From contig JBBSEW010000008.1 of the NCBI GenBank assembly GCA_038239305.1, positions 1-64,000 on the forward strand: a stretch of 64,000 nucleotides of DNA, read 5' to 3'. The position numbers were made by a program, and so were the translations under genes. The notes under the pieces are model-generated. The model ran no database searches. It was given only the letters and a program-made list of their open reading frames with translations, and was not told where the DNA came from. Every line of letters begins with the position of its first letter. The first letter of the stretch is position 1. Of this stretch, positions 24,565 to 32,334 are shown piece by piece. Source of the DNA: JALYUA01 sp038239305. Its GTDB lineage: Bacteria > Acidobacteriota > Thermoanaerobaculia > UBA5066 > Gp7-AA6.

Positions 24565-25631
24565 GAGCGATCCCCGAGAATGCGCGCGGAATACTGCGAG
24601 AGAAACCGCTCGTCGCCCTCGAAGAGGAGCCGCAGGTCCGGGAACCCGTAGAGCAGCAGCGCGAAACGGTCGATCCCTCCCCCGAAGGCGAACCCCGTGA
24701 ATTCCTCCGGGTCGATGTCCGCGGCCGCGAGCACCTTCGGATGAACGGCGCCCGCGCCCATGATCTCGATCCAGCCCGACCGCTTGCACTTCGCACAGCC
24801 CGAGCCCTCGCAGAAGACGCAGGTCATGTGGATGTCGGCGCCTGGCTCGACGAAGGGAAAGAAGGTCGGAATGAAACGCGCGTGCGTGTTCGGGCCGAAC
24901 AGCTCGGCGAGAAACACCTCGACCGTTCCCTTCAGGTCCGCCATGGAGATTCCCCGGTCGATCACGAGCGCCTCGACCTGGTGGAACACCGGCGAGTGCG
25001 TCGCGTCGACCTCGTCTTTCCGATAGACCCGGCCCGGCGCGAGGATCCGGAGCGGCGCCCCGTGCTTGCGCATGGCGCGCACCTGCACCGGCGACGTATG
25101 CGTCCGCAACAGCAGAGGCGACTTCGCGGGACGGTCCACGAAGAACGTGTCCTGCGCGTCCCGGGCCGGATGCTCCGGCGGGAAGTTCAACGCCTCGAAA
25201 TTGTGGAAGTCGTTCTCGAGCTCGGGGCCGTCGGCGGTAGAGTAGCCCATACGCAGGAAGATCTCTTCGACCCGCCGGCGGACGAGCGTCAGGGGGTGGA
25301 ATGCTCCCGCACGTACGCGCCGCCCGGGCAGGGTGATGTCGACCGAGGATGCGCGCGCGAGGGCTTCCGACTCCCGCCGGGAGACCTCTTCCGCCATCGC
25401 CGCGATCGCGTCCTCGATCTCCCTCTTCGCCGCGTTCGCGCGCGCGCCGAAGTCCGCCCGCTCGGAAGCCGGGAGGTCCCGAAGTCCTCCGAAGAGGCCC
25501 GGGACCAGTCCCTTTTCGCGGCCGAGGAACCGGCCCTTCAGCGACTCGAACTCGCCGCGCGAGGACACGCCCCGCTCGGACGCCTCGCGGAAAGCCTCGA
25601 GGACGCGGGCTACCGCGTCGCCGTTATCCAC
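24561..25631 (-). CDS. pheS: Phenylalanyl-tRNA synthetase alpha chain
   Basis: The 356-residue catalytic subunit starts at GTG 25631, 7 nt after the rplT stop. An N-terminal coiled coil of about 85 residues precedes the class II core: motif 1 near HPLTLVRRRVEEIFLRMGY, motif 2 RVYRKDEVDATHSPVFHQVE (20 residues), motif 3 GFAFGGGIDRFALLLYG. The cluster thrS-infC-rpmI-rplT-pheS-pheT is classical. Confidence 0.97.
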   Translation of the reverse strand: MDNGDAVARVLEAFREASERGVSSRGEFESLKGRFLGREKGLVPGLFGGLRDLPASERADFGARANAAKREIEDAIAAMAEEVSRRESEALARASSVDITLPGRRVRAGAFHPLTLVRRRVEEIFLRMGYSTADGPELENDFHNFEALNFPPEHPARDAQDTFFVDRPAKSPLLLRTHTSPVQVRAMRKHGAPLRILAPGRVYRKDEVDATHSPVFHQVEALVIDRGISMADLKGTVEVFLAELFGPNTHARFIPTFFPFVEPGADIHMTCVFCEGSGCAKCKRSGWIEIMGAGAVHPKVLAAADIDPEEFTGFAFGGGIDRFALLLYGFPDLRLLFEGDERFLSQYSARILGDRS

Positions 25632-25638
25632 GTTGCGC

Positions 25639-25998
25639 TCAAACGTTCAGAGCCTGTTTGGCCACTCCGACGAGCTCCGTAAAAGCGCTCGGATCGGTCA
25701 TCGCGAGGTCGGCGAGCATCTTGCGGTTGATGTCGTTTCCGGCCTTCTTGAGCCCGTTCATCAGGCGGCTGTACGAGATCTCGTTGTCGCGGGCGGCCGC
25801 GTTGATGCGCACGATCCACAGGCCGCGGAAATCGCGTTTCTTGGCCTTGCGATCGCGATACGCATAAACGAGCGACTTCTCCACCTGGAGCTTGGCCATC
25901 CGGTACGACTTGGATTTCGTTCCGTAATAGCCTTTCGCGAGCGCCAGGGTCTTCGCCCGGCGGTTCTTTCTCTTGTTTCCCCGTTTGACGCGCGGCAT
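25639..25998 (-). CDS. rplT: 50S ribosomal protein L20
   Basis: The 119-residue protein is complete and basic (MPRVKRGNKRKNRRAKTLAL, then AKGYYGTKSKSYRMAKLQVE). L20 binds 23S rRNA early in assembly and represses its own operon in several bacteria. Unusually, 160 bases separate it from rpmI; that gap carries GGGAAAC/GTTTCCC repeats able to pair with one another. Confidence 0.98.
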   Translation of the reverse strand: MPRVKRGNKRKNRRAKTLALAKGYYGTKSKSYRMAKLQVEKSLVYAYRDRKAKKRDFRGLWIVRINAAARDNEISYSRLMNGLKKAGNDINRKMLADLAMTDPSAFTELVGVAKQALNV

Positions 25999-26015
25999 GT
26001 TCGTTCTCCTCGGAG

Positions 26016-26157
26016 CCGGGAAACGGAAAACGGGAAACGGGAAACGACTCTACAAGTCGGTGTCCCCTCCGCCATTCTCCCGTTGCGCGACTTCGTTAAC
26101 CGTCTATTCCGTTTTCCAATGCCTCTTCATTCGAGTACCGTTTCCCGCTTCCCGCCC
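26016..26157. repeat. Inverted GGGAAAC ... GTTTCCC repeat blocks between rpmI and rplT
   Basis: At 26016-26046 the units CCGGGAAAC, GGAAAACGGGAAAC and GGGAAACG follow one another. At 26106-26157 the complementary words CCGTTTTCC, CCGTTTCCCGCTTCCCG appear. The two blocks can form a stem of up to about 20 pairs with an 80-base loop. This is inside an otherwise tight ribosomal operon, where a hairpin could affect mRNA processing. Confidence 0.75.
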
Positions 26158-26158
26158 G

Positions 26159-26356
26159 TCAGGCGTTCGGGAGCATGTCCCGCACCCTCTTCAAGTCCGA
26201 CTTCGAGACGAGCGTTGCCTTGGCCAGGCCGCGCTTCCGTCCCGCCTTCTTCTTGGTGAGGATGTGGCTCTTCATCGCCTTCGATCGCTTGAACTGGCCG
26301 GACGCGGTCTTGCGAAACCGCTTCGCAGCGCCCCGATGGGTCTTCAATTTCGGCAT
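26159..26356 (-). CDS. rpmI: 50S ribosomal protein L35
   Basis: The 65-residue basic protein is complete: MPKLKTHRGAAKRFRKTASG, then FKRSKAMKSHILTKKKAGRK. It is a small structural protein of the large subunit near the exit region. It sits between infC (132 nt upstream) and rplT in the normal order. Confidence 0.98.
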   Translation of the reverse strand: MPKLKTHRGAAKRFRKTASGQFKRSKAMKSHILTKKKAGRKRGLAKATLVSKSDLKRVRDMLPNA

Positions 26357-26450
26357 CTGCTCACTCCGTTCGCCCGGGAATCGGAAATCGGAACGCGGAT
26401 ATCGGCGCCGAGCCGCTCCCCTTCCAGGTTTTCTTCATCTCGCGTGCGCA

Positions 26451-26487
26451 TTTCGTCGTTTCCCGTTTCCCGTTTTCCGTTTCCCGC
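26451..26487. repeat. GTTTCCC tandem repeat at the 3' end of infC
   Basis: Four imperfect GTTTCCC/GTTTTCC units (reading the plus strand) end exactly at the infC stop codon at 26488. On the transcript they read as GGGAAAC units. They can pair with the nearby GGAATCGGAAATCGG words of 26383-26400 only weakly. Confidence 0.7.
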
Positions 26488-27069
26488 TCAGGCCTTCGCG
26501 GCCTGCGGCGGCTTTTCCGGCTTCTCCGGCTTCTCCGGCTTCTCCGCTTTTTCGTGCGCTTTCACCGGAGCCAGAATCTGATACAGGCGATTGCCGAGCA
26601 TTTCCGACCGCGACTCGGCGGCGGCTTTCCCGGCCAGGTCGACGAGGAGACGATCGAGGACTTTCTGCCCGTTTTCCCGGCGCGCCATCTCGCGGCCGCG
26701 AAACTGGACCGTCGCCTTGACCTTGTCGCCATGGGCCAGGAACTTCAGGATGTTCTTGATCTTGAAGTCGTAGTCGTGGTCGTCGATGTTCGGACGGAAT
26801 TTCACTTCCTTGACCTGCGTCGTCTTCTGTTTCTTCTTCGAGTCCTGCTGCTTCTTCTTCTGCTGATAAATGAACTTTCCGAAGTTCATGATCCGGCAGA
26901 CCGGAGGATTCGCGGTCGGCGCGATCTCGACCAGGTCGAGGCTCGCCTCGCGCGCCTTCTGAAGCGCCTCCGTCATCGCGACGACCCCGAGCGCTTCGCC
27001 GGACTCGCCGATCAGGCGGACTTCTTTCCACCGGATCTGTTCGTTGACTCGAATGCTTTTCTTATCGAT
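26488..27069 (-). CDS. infC: Translation initiation factor IF-3, with an AUC (or AUU) start codon
   Basis: The 193-residue factor is complete: N-domain RVNEQIRWKEVRLIGESGEA, linker and C-domain with NPPVCRIMNFGKFIYQQKKK and the VKFRPNIDDHDYDFKIK block. No ATG, GTG or TTG precedes the N-domain. The frame offers ATC at 27067-27069, 5 nt after a GGAGGT ribosome binding site, and ATT five codons later. infC is known for starting at AUU or AUC so that IF-3 controls its own synthesis by start-codon discrimination. I choose ATC because of the spacing. This start lies inside the last codons of thrS (8-nt overlap). The C-terminus carries an extra tail with EKP repeats (AEKPEKPEKPEKP). Confidence 0.95.
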   Translation of the reverse strand: MDKKSIRVNEQIRWKEVRLIGESGEALGVVAMTEALQKAREASLDLVEIAPTANPPVCRIMNFGKFIYQQKKKQQDSKKKQKTTQVKEVKFRPNIDDHDYDFKIKNILKFLAHGDKVKATVQFRGREMARRENGQKVLDRLLVDLAGKAAAESRSEMLGNRLYQILAPVKAHEKAEKPEKPEKPEKPPQAAKA

Positions 27070-29050
27070 CTTTCACCTCCGCGACAGGACTCAACTCATT
27101 CCTCCGTTCCGCGATCGCCTTCTGCGCGAGCGCGGAGAAATCTTCGAGAGACATCGTTCCGGCGTCGCCGCCGTGGCGCATCCGCACCGACACGCTGCCC
27201 GCCTGCGCCTCTTTCTCGCCAATCACGAGCATGGCCGGCGTCTTCTGCATCTCGGCCTTCCGGATGCGAGCGCCCAGTTTCTCATTTCGATCGTCGATTT
27301 CGATGCGCAATCCGCGTGATTTCAGCAGGGTCCCGACCTCGCGCGCCCGATCGGCGAACTTGTCCGAAATCGGCAGGACCACGGCGTGCACCGGCGCGAT
27401 CCAGAAGGGCAGGTTTCCGGCCGTGTGCTCGATCAGGATGGCCAGGAACCGCTCCAGCGATCCCAGGATCGCGCGATGGAGGACCACCGGTCGGTGCGCT
27501 TTCCCGTCCTCCCCGATGAACGAGAGGTCGAAGCGCTCGGGCTGGCCGTAGTCGCATTGGAGCGTGCCGAGCTGCCAGGCGCGGCCGATCGCGTCCGACA
27601 CGCGGAAATCGATCTTGGGGCCGTAGAAGGCGCCGTCCCCCGGCGTCTCGACGTACTTCCGCCCCGATTTTTTGAGCGCGTTGCGCAGGGCCGTTTCGGC
27701 ACCGTCCCACAGCTCGTCCGAGCCGATGCGCTTCTCGGGCCGGAGGCCGAGCGAGATATCCACGTCCGTAAAGCCGAACACGCCGTACACGGAATCGATG
27801 AACTCCAGGAACCGGAAGATCTCGTCCTCGAGCTTGTCGGGCGGCGTGAAGATATGCGCGTCGTCCTGCGAGAAAGTGCGGACGCGCGTCAAACCGGCCG
27901 TGACTCCGGAGCGCTCGTACCGGTGCAGGCGTCCGAAGTCGGCATACCGCACGGGCAGATCCCGGTAGGACCAGTGCTTCTCCCGGAACATGAGGTAGTG
28001 GCCCGGGCAGTTCATCGGCTTGACGCCGAATTCGCGCTCGTCCACTTCCGTGAAGTACATGTTTTCTTTGTAATTGTCGTAGTGCCCCGAGATCCGGAAA
28101 AGCTCCGAGTCGAAGATCTGCGGCGTGATGACTTCGTCGTAACCCCGCATGCGGTACTCCGCGCGGAGGTAATCGAGAAGCGCCGTGTAGACCGCGGCTC
28201 CCTTCGGCTGGAAAAAGGGTGACGCCGGAGCGAGCGGATCAAAAGTAAAGAGGTCGAGCTCTTTGCCGAGCTTGCGGTGATCGCGGGCGCGGCCTTCTTC
28301 GAGCTTGTGGAGATACTCGTCGAGCTCCTTCTGCGTCAGAAAGGAGGCCCCGTAGATCCGCTGCAGCATCGGATTGTGCTCGTCGCCCTTCCAGTAAGCG
28401 CCGGCCGTGTGGGTCAGCTGGAAGACACCCAGCCGGCCCGTCGAAGCGACGTGCGGACCCCGGCAGAGGTCGACGAACTCGCCCTGCCGGTAGCAGGTCA
28501 CCTTCTCGCCCGCGGGGATGCCGCGCGCGATCTCGACTTTGAGGGCGTCGCCCTGCTTCTCGAAGATCGCAACGGCGTCCTCGATCGGCATTTCCTCGCG
28601 CCGGATCGGAAGGTCTTCCGCGATGATCTTGCGCATCTCGGCTTCGATCGCCGCGAGGTCCTCGGGCGTGAACGGCCGCACCGGGTTGAAGTCGTAGTAA
28701 AAGCCGTTCTCGATCGGAGGACCGATCCCGATCTGCACGTCAGGAAAGAGACGTTTGACGGCCTGGGCCGTGAGATGCGCCGTGGAATGCCGGTAGATGG
28801 GAACGGCGTCCGCCGACTTCGCCGTGATGATCTCGATCGGGGCGTCCGCCTCGATGGGCAGCACGAGATCGACGACCTTGCCGTCGAGCTTTCCCGCCCA
28901 GGCGTCCTTGGCGAGCCGCGGGCCGATCGCTCGGGCGACGTCGTGCACGGTCGTCCCGCGCGGGAACGTCTTCGGCGTTCCGTCGGGGAGCGTGACGGTG
29001 ATCGACCCGGCACCTGTTGCGGTTGAATTCGTGGATTCCGCGGAAACCAT
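27062..29050 (-). CDS. thrS: Threonyl-tRNA synthetase
   Basis: The 662-residue class II synthetase has an N-terminal TGS domain (VTLPDGTPKTFPRGTTVHDV), the editing domain with the HSTAHLTAQAVKRLFPD metal motif (His-x3-His), the catalytic core with MNCPGHYLMFREKHWSYRDL (20 residues, zinc Cys) and the anticodon-binding domain (VLPISDKFADRAREVGTLL). The frame is open to 29464, but that would cover both tRNA genes, so the ATG at 29050 is used. It is the first gene of the thrS-infC-rpmI-rplT-pheST unit. Confidence 0.96.
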   Translation of the reverse strand: MVSAESTNSTATGAGSITVTLPDGTPKTFPRGTTVHDVARAIGPRLAKDAWAGKLDGKVVDLVLPIEADAPIEIITAKSADAVPIYRHSTAHLTAQAVKRLFPDVQIGIGPPIENGFYYDFNPVRPFTPEDLAAIEAEMRKIIAEDLPIRREEMPIEDAVAIFEKQGDALKVEIARGIPAGEKVTCYRQGEFVDLCRGPHVASTGRLGVFQLTHTAGAYWKGDEHNPMLQRIYGASFLTQKELDEYLHKLEEGRARDHRKLGKELDLFTFDPLAPASPFFQPKGAAVYTALLDYLRAEYRMRGYDEVITPQIFDSELFRISGHYDNYKENMYFTEVDEREFGVKPMNCPGHYLMFREKHWSYRDLPVRYADFGRLHRYERSGVTAGLTRVRTFSQDDAHIFTPPDKLEDEIFRFLEFIDSVYGVFGFTDVDISLGLRPEKRIGSDELWDGAETALRNALKKSGRKYVETPGDGAFYGPKIDFRVSDAIGRAWQLGTLQCDYGQPERFDLSFIGEDGKAHRPVVLHRAILGSLERFLAILIEHTAGNLPFWIAPVHAVVLPISDKFADRAREVGTLLKSRGLRIEIDDRNEKLGARIRKAEMQKTPAMLVIGEKEAQAGSVSVRMRHGGDAGTMSLEDFSALAQKAIAERRNELSPVAEVKDR

Positions 29051-29096
29051 CGCCGTGTCGTTCTCCGTTTCGCCGAGTCGTTCGTCAGTCGTGAAA

Positions 29097-29157
29097 TTCG
29101 ACTGTTCTGCTGTCTGCTCTGCTGTCTGCTGTCTGCCGTCTGCTGGCTGCCAGAAAT
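29097..29157. repeat. CTGTCTGCTCTG tandem repeat upstream of thrS
   Basis: Units GTTCTGCT, GTCTGCT, CTGCT, GTCTGCT, GTCTGCC, GTCTGCT, GGCTGCC follow one another, bracketed by GAAATTCGA words. It lies in the thrS leader between the hairpin at 29193 and the start codon. Same kind of low-complexity spacer as elsewhere. Confidence 0.75.
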
Positions 29158-29192
29158 TCGAATCCCGAGATTCGAGGCTGCTCCACAAAAGC

Positions 29193-29218
29193 AAAAACGC
29201 GGGCTTCCCCGCGTTTTT
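29193..29218. terminator. Bidirectional intrinsic terminator between the tRNA-Val genes and thrS
   Basis: A perfect 11-base inverted repeat, AAAAACGCGGG and CCCGCGTTTTT, with a CTTC loop. It has a run of five T on either strand. On the minus strand it follows the two tRNA genes by 68 nt and precedes thrS by 143 nt, so it most likely ends the tRNA transcript. It could also act as an attenuator for thrS. Confidence 0.9.
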
Positions 29219-29285
29219 CGAGATCGTGTCTCGACATCCCATGACGTTGCTGTTTTCTTCGGGCCGCGCCGGACGATGCAAGGAA

Positions 29286-29361
29286 TGGTAGGCGCTAACG
29301 GGATCGAACCGTTGACCTCTACCGTGTGAAGGTAGCGCTCTCCCAGCTGAGCTAAGCGCCT
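29286..29361 (-). tRNA. tRNA-Val (anticodon CAC)
   Basis: The 76-base gene folds as a normal cloverleaf: acceptor AGGCGCT/AGCGCCT, D arm GCTC/GAGC, anticodon stem CTACC/GGTAG with loop TTCACAC, T arm AACGG/CCGTT with TTCGATC. The CCA end is encoded. Anticodon CAC reads GTG codons. Confidence 0.97.
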
Positions 29362-29376
29362 TCGTGGCCGAAGAGT

Positions 29377-29451
<75 letters not shown>

Positions 29452-29508
29452 GTTGAGCCTTCATGGGTCCCGGGCTTCTCCCTCGCGGGAAATGTCCGAG
29501 GGGCTACG

Positions 29509-29542
29509 GGTCGGGAGCCCGCGGGGGCTTTGATTCCCGACC
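29509..29542. other. Stem-loop upstream of the tRNA-Val pair
   Basis: Arms GGTCGGGA and TCCCGACC enclose a second short helix (GCCC/GGGC). No T-run follows on either strand. No function assigned; it lies in the region that must hold the tRNA promoter. Confidence 0.5.
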
Positions 29543-29709
29543 TTCGTCCCTGATTGAAAAAGAGCGATCCCCTGAGGCGGCCGGGGGGGTTCCACGGCGC
29601 CGGAGGGAAGCGGAATGTAGCAGAGCCGGCCCGGGAGCGCAACGCGGAGAGCCCTTCGAACGGCCCGTTCCTCTCCGGGCTGGCCTCCCTGCTACACTGA
29701 AATTACTTC

Positions 29710-30636
29710 ATGTCCTCCGGCATCCGCAGCGCTCTGTCGTCGGTGGCCCGCCGGTGGAGCTCGTCGCGCGAAGCACGGGCGGAGACCGAGGCCGCGCGCC
29801 GATTCTGGGACGAGGGCGCCCCTGGCGAGCCCGAGAACCACTACTGGGGGGCTCAGCCGCTCGTCCGCCGCGCGATCAACCGCCGGGTGACGGGAGATCC
29901 GAACCAGTGGCCGATGGAGTGGTTCGCGCGCCGGTACACCCCCGAACCGCTTCCCCTCGGCCTCTCCGTCGGCTGCGGGCCCGGGCTCCTAGAGCGGGAC
30001 GTGATCGCCAAGGGCATCTGCCGGGAGGTCGAAGGCCTCGATTTCTCGCCGGAGGCGATCGCCGAGGCCCGCCGGGGAGCCGAGGAATCCAACCTCTCGC
30101 GCGTCCTCACCTACCGCGTCGGCGACGTGAACGCCCTCGACCTGCCTCTCGAGCGCTACGACATCGTCTTCTTCCACGGCTCCCTGCACCACGTCCGATC
30201 CGTCGAGCGGGCCCTCGCCCAGGTGCGGCAGTCGCTCAAGCCGGGAGGCCTCCTCTACCTGGACGAGTACATGGGCCCGGCGCGCTCGGAATGGAACGAC
30301 GAGGCGTGGGCCTTCGCCCGAAGCGCTTTCGACGCCCTGCCCGGGGATCTCAAGAACCGCCAGGACCTCATGGTCCCCATCCCGATGGACGATCCTTTGG
30401 AGTCGATCCGCTCGAGTGCGATTCTCCCGGAAGTGCGGCGCGCGTTCCGGATTCTCGAAGACCGGCCCTATGGCGGAAACATCCTGTGGTTCGTGTTCCC
30501 CTGTCTGGACATGGAAAGGCTGCGCGAAGACCGAACCGAAGCGCTGTCGCGACTGATCGCGCTCGAGGACCATCTGTTGGAGAGGCGGTGGGTCGAGTCG
30601 TACTACCGGGTCATCGTGGGGCGGCGGGAAGATTGA
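29710..30636 (+). CDS. SAM-dependent methyltransferase, class I
   Basis: The 308-residue protein has a Rossmann methyltransferase core: LSVGCGPGLLERDV (motif I), VEGLDFSPEAIAEARRG (motif II), VGDVNALDLPLERYDIVFFH (20 residues) and LKPGGLLYLDEYMG. The ends are family-specific (FWDEGAPGEPENHYWGAQPL at the start). Such proteins near glycosyltransferases often act on sugars or lipids, but here it stands alone and its substrate is unknown. A TACACT -10-like box lies at 29692-29697. Confidence 0.8.
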   Translation: MSSGIRSALSSVARRWSSSREARAETEAARRFWDEGAPGEPENHYWGAQPLVRRAINRRVTGDPNQWPMEWFARRYTPEPLPLGLSVGCGPGLLERDVIAKGICREVEGLDFSPEAIAEARRGAEESNLSRVLTYRVGDVNALDLPLERYDIVFFHGSLHHVRSVERALAQVRQSLKPGGLLYLDEYMGPARSEWNDEAWAFARSAFDALPGDLKNRQDLMVPIPMDDPLESIRSSAILPEVRRAFRILEDRPYGGNILWFVFPCLDMERLREDRTEALSRLIALEDHLLERRWVESYYRVIVGRRED

Positions 30637-30645
30637 CGCCGTTCA

Positions 30646-30849
30646 GATTCGATCTCATGATCTCGCGATCTCATGATCTCGCGATCGATCGAGTCATCGA
30701 ACTAACGGGAATCGCGGGAAACGGGAAACGGGAAACGGGAAACGGGAAACGGAAGTAACCGATCTTCCCGCGTTTCGATCTACAGATCACACGATCAGAA
30801 GATTGATCGCGAGATCATGAGATCGCGAGATCGCGAGATCGCGAGATTC
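30646..30849. repeat. Large composite repeat: inverted GATC arrays around a GGGAAAC array
   Basis: Three parts. At 30646-30690 a GATC-dense array (GATCTCATGATCTCGC repeated). At 30715-30754 five consecutive GGGAAAC units. At 30800-30849 the reverse-complement sense of the first (GATTGATCGCGAGATCATGA, then GATCGCGA repeats). The outer arrays can pair over more than 30 bases and would put the GGGAAAC block in the loop. The third part is nearly identical to 22072-22115 and 32289-32330. It fills the entire convergent spacer between the methyltransferase and the LOG-family gene. Confidence 0.85.
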
Positions 30850-30853
30850 CCCC

Positions 30854-31432
30854 TTACGCCCAATCCCCCGCTTTTCGCGAAAGCACCGGCGCTCCCTCGA
30901 GAAGGGTGAGTATCGCGTTCGTGTCGTTCGCGACCGTGTAGAGGATCCGGTCTTCGCTGCGCGCGTAGCCTCCGCGGATCGCGGCATCGAATTGCGCGAG
31001 CATGGGGTCGAAGTAGCCGGCGATGTTCGCGAAGACGATCGGCTTGCCATGGATCCCGAGCTGCTTCCAGGTGAGCATCTCGATGATCTCCTCGAGAGTC
31101 CCGAACCCTCCGGGAAACGCCACGAACGCGTCGGCGAGGTCGAACATCATCTGTTCGCGCTCGTGCATGGTGGCGGTGACGCGCAGCTCCGTGAGGCCCG
31201 GATGCGCCGCCTCGCGCCCCTGCAGCGCCTTGGGAACGATCCCGATCACGCGGCCGCCCGCGGCCAGCGTCTCGTCCGCGATCGCGCCCATCAGTCCCCG
31301 CGAGGAACCGCCGTAGATGAGGCGGATGCCTCGTTTGGCAATCTCACGGCCGAATTTCCGGATCTCGGTATCGACGACCAGATCCTTCGCGGAGCTCGAG
31401 CTGCAGTAGACACAAACGCTGCGCATTTCCAT
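30854..31432 (-). CDS. LOG-family protein (cytokinin riboside phosphoribohydrolase type)
   Basis: The 192-residue protein carries the LOG signature PGGFGTLEEIIEMLTW and the N-terminal SVCVYCSSS and YGGSSRGLMGAIAD motifs. Members cleave nucleoside 5'-monophosphates to base and ribose phosphate, and most bacterial ones are annotated as TIGR00730 proteins. The start may be ATG 31432 or the second ATG two codons later. It follows pyrE on the same strand by 60 nt, which fits nucleotide metabolism. Confidence 0.9.
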   Translation of the reverse strand: MEMRSVCVYCSSSSAKDLVVDTEIRKFGREIAKRGIRLIYGGSSRGLMGAIADETLAAGGRVIGIVPKALQGREAAHPGLTELRVTATMHEREQMMFDLADAFVAFPGGFGTLEEIIEMLTWKQLGIHGKPIVFANIAGYFDPMLAQFDAAIRGGYARSEDRILYTVANDTNAILTLLEGAPVLSRKAGDWA

Positions 31433-31492
31433 AAGGTCGAGTGTAACCCCGAGTCGCGGCGGCGTTCCGCTTCCGCCGTCGGCGGCCTGGAG

Positions 31493-32089
31493 TCAGCCGT
31501 CCGCCGGCGGCCTTCCGCCTCGCTCTCGTGAGAATCGGCTGCCGGGAGTGTCGATCGGAGCTCCGCCGGCGCAGAGGGGACATTCGGCCTCGGTCCAGGA
31601 CGGCACATTCAGGGCCAAAAGCGACCGCGAAGGAACGGGAAACGCGTCCGCCGGCAGCCCTCGATCGATGATGGACGCCACCGCGACGACCACGATCCCG
31701 AGGGCCGACAGAGCTTCGATCACCTCGCGCGTCGACTTGCCGGTCGTGAAGACATCCTCGACGACCACCACTCGCGTGCCCGAATCGAGGCGGAATCCGC
31801 GGCGCAGAGCGAAGACGCCATCGACGCGCTCCAGGAACAGGAACGGAACCGCGAGAGCGCGCGCGACTTCATGACCGATGATGATCCCGCCCATAGCCGG
31901 AGACACGACCGCCGCCGGGGCGAACTCCGCGAGCCTCTTCGCGAGCTCCCTACCCGCGGCCTCCGCCCGCTCCGGCCACTGCAGCAGCCGCGCGCACTGG
32001 AGATAGCGATCGGAGTGCCGGCCGGAGGAGAGACGGAAGTGGCCGGTGAGGAGAGCCTGGGTGGACTCGAAATCGGCGAGCGTGAGCAT
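31493..32089 (-). CDS. pyrE: Orotate phosphoribosyltransferase
   Basis: The 198-residue enzyme makes orotidine monophosphate from orotate and PRPP in pyrimidine synthesis. The PRPP-binding motif is VVVVEDVFTTGKST; the N-terminal HFRLSSGRHSDRYLQCARLL (20 residues) and the VVSPAMGGIIIGHEVARAL block match the Thermus-type family, which has a short C-terminal CPLC motif as here (AECPLCAGG). The last 20 residues are low-complexity and overlap spacer-like sequence. Confidence 0.92.
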   Translation of the reverse strand: MLTLADFESTQALLTGHFRLSSGRHSDRYLQCARLLQWPERAEAAGRELAKRLAEFAPAAVVSPAMGGIIIGHEVARALAVPFLFLERVDGVFALRRGFRLDSGTRVVVVEDVFTTGKSTREVIEALSALGIVVVAVASIIDRGLPADAFPVPSRSLLALNVPSWTEAECPLCAGGAPIDTPGSRFSRERGGRPPADG

Positions 32090-32147
32090 GCGAGGAAAAT
32101 ATCAGCTGTCGGATTCCCGCGTTCCGCTTCCCGCGGGCACCCGTAAA

Positions 32148-32330
32148 CCGTCAGCCGTCAGCTGTCAGCTGTCAGAAGAGCCCCGAAGATTCTGGGATGG
32201 CTCGTCGAGGGAAAGCGCAGGCCCCGGGCTTCCCGCGGATGTAACGCCAGGGCCGTTCCGGGACGATCACCCGATCACCCGATCACCCGATTGATCGTGA
32301 GATCACGAGATCGCGAGATCGCGAGATTCT
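32148..32330. repeat. Spacer repeats: GTCAGCT units and GATCACCC/GATCGCGA array
   Basis: Bases 32148-32177 contain four 7-base GTCAGCC/GTCAGCT units. Bases 32264-32330 contain three CGATCACC units followed by CGATTGATCGTGAGATCACG and GATCGCGA repeats. The first half complements the 17842 array, and the second is a near copy of 22072-22115 and 30800-30849. It separates pyrE from the convergent-side stop of the response regulator gene. Confidence 0.85.
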
Positions 32331-32334
32331 CTCT

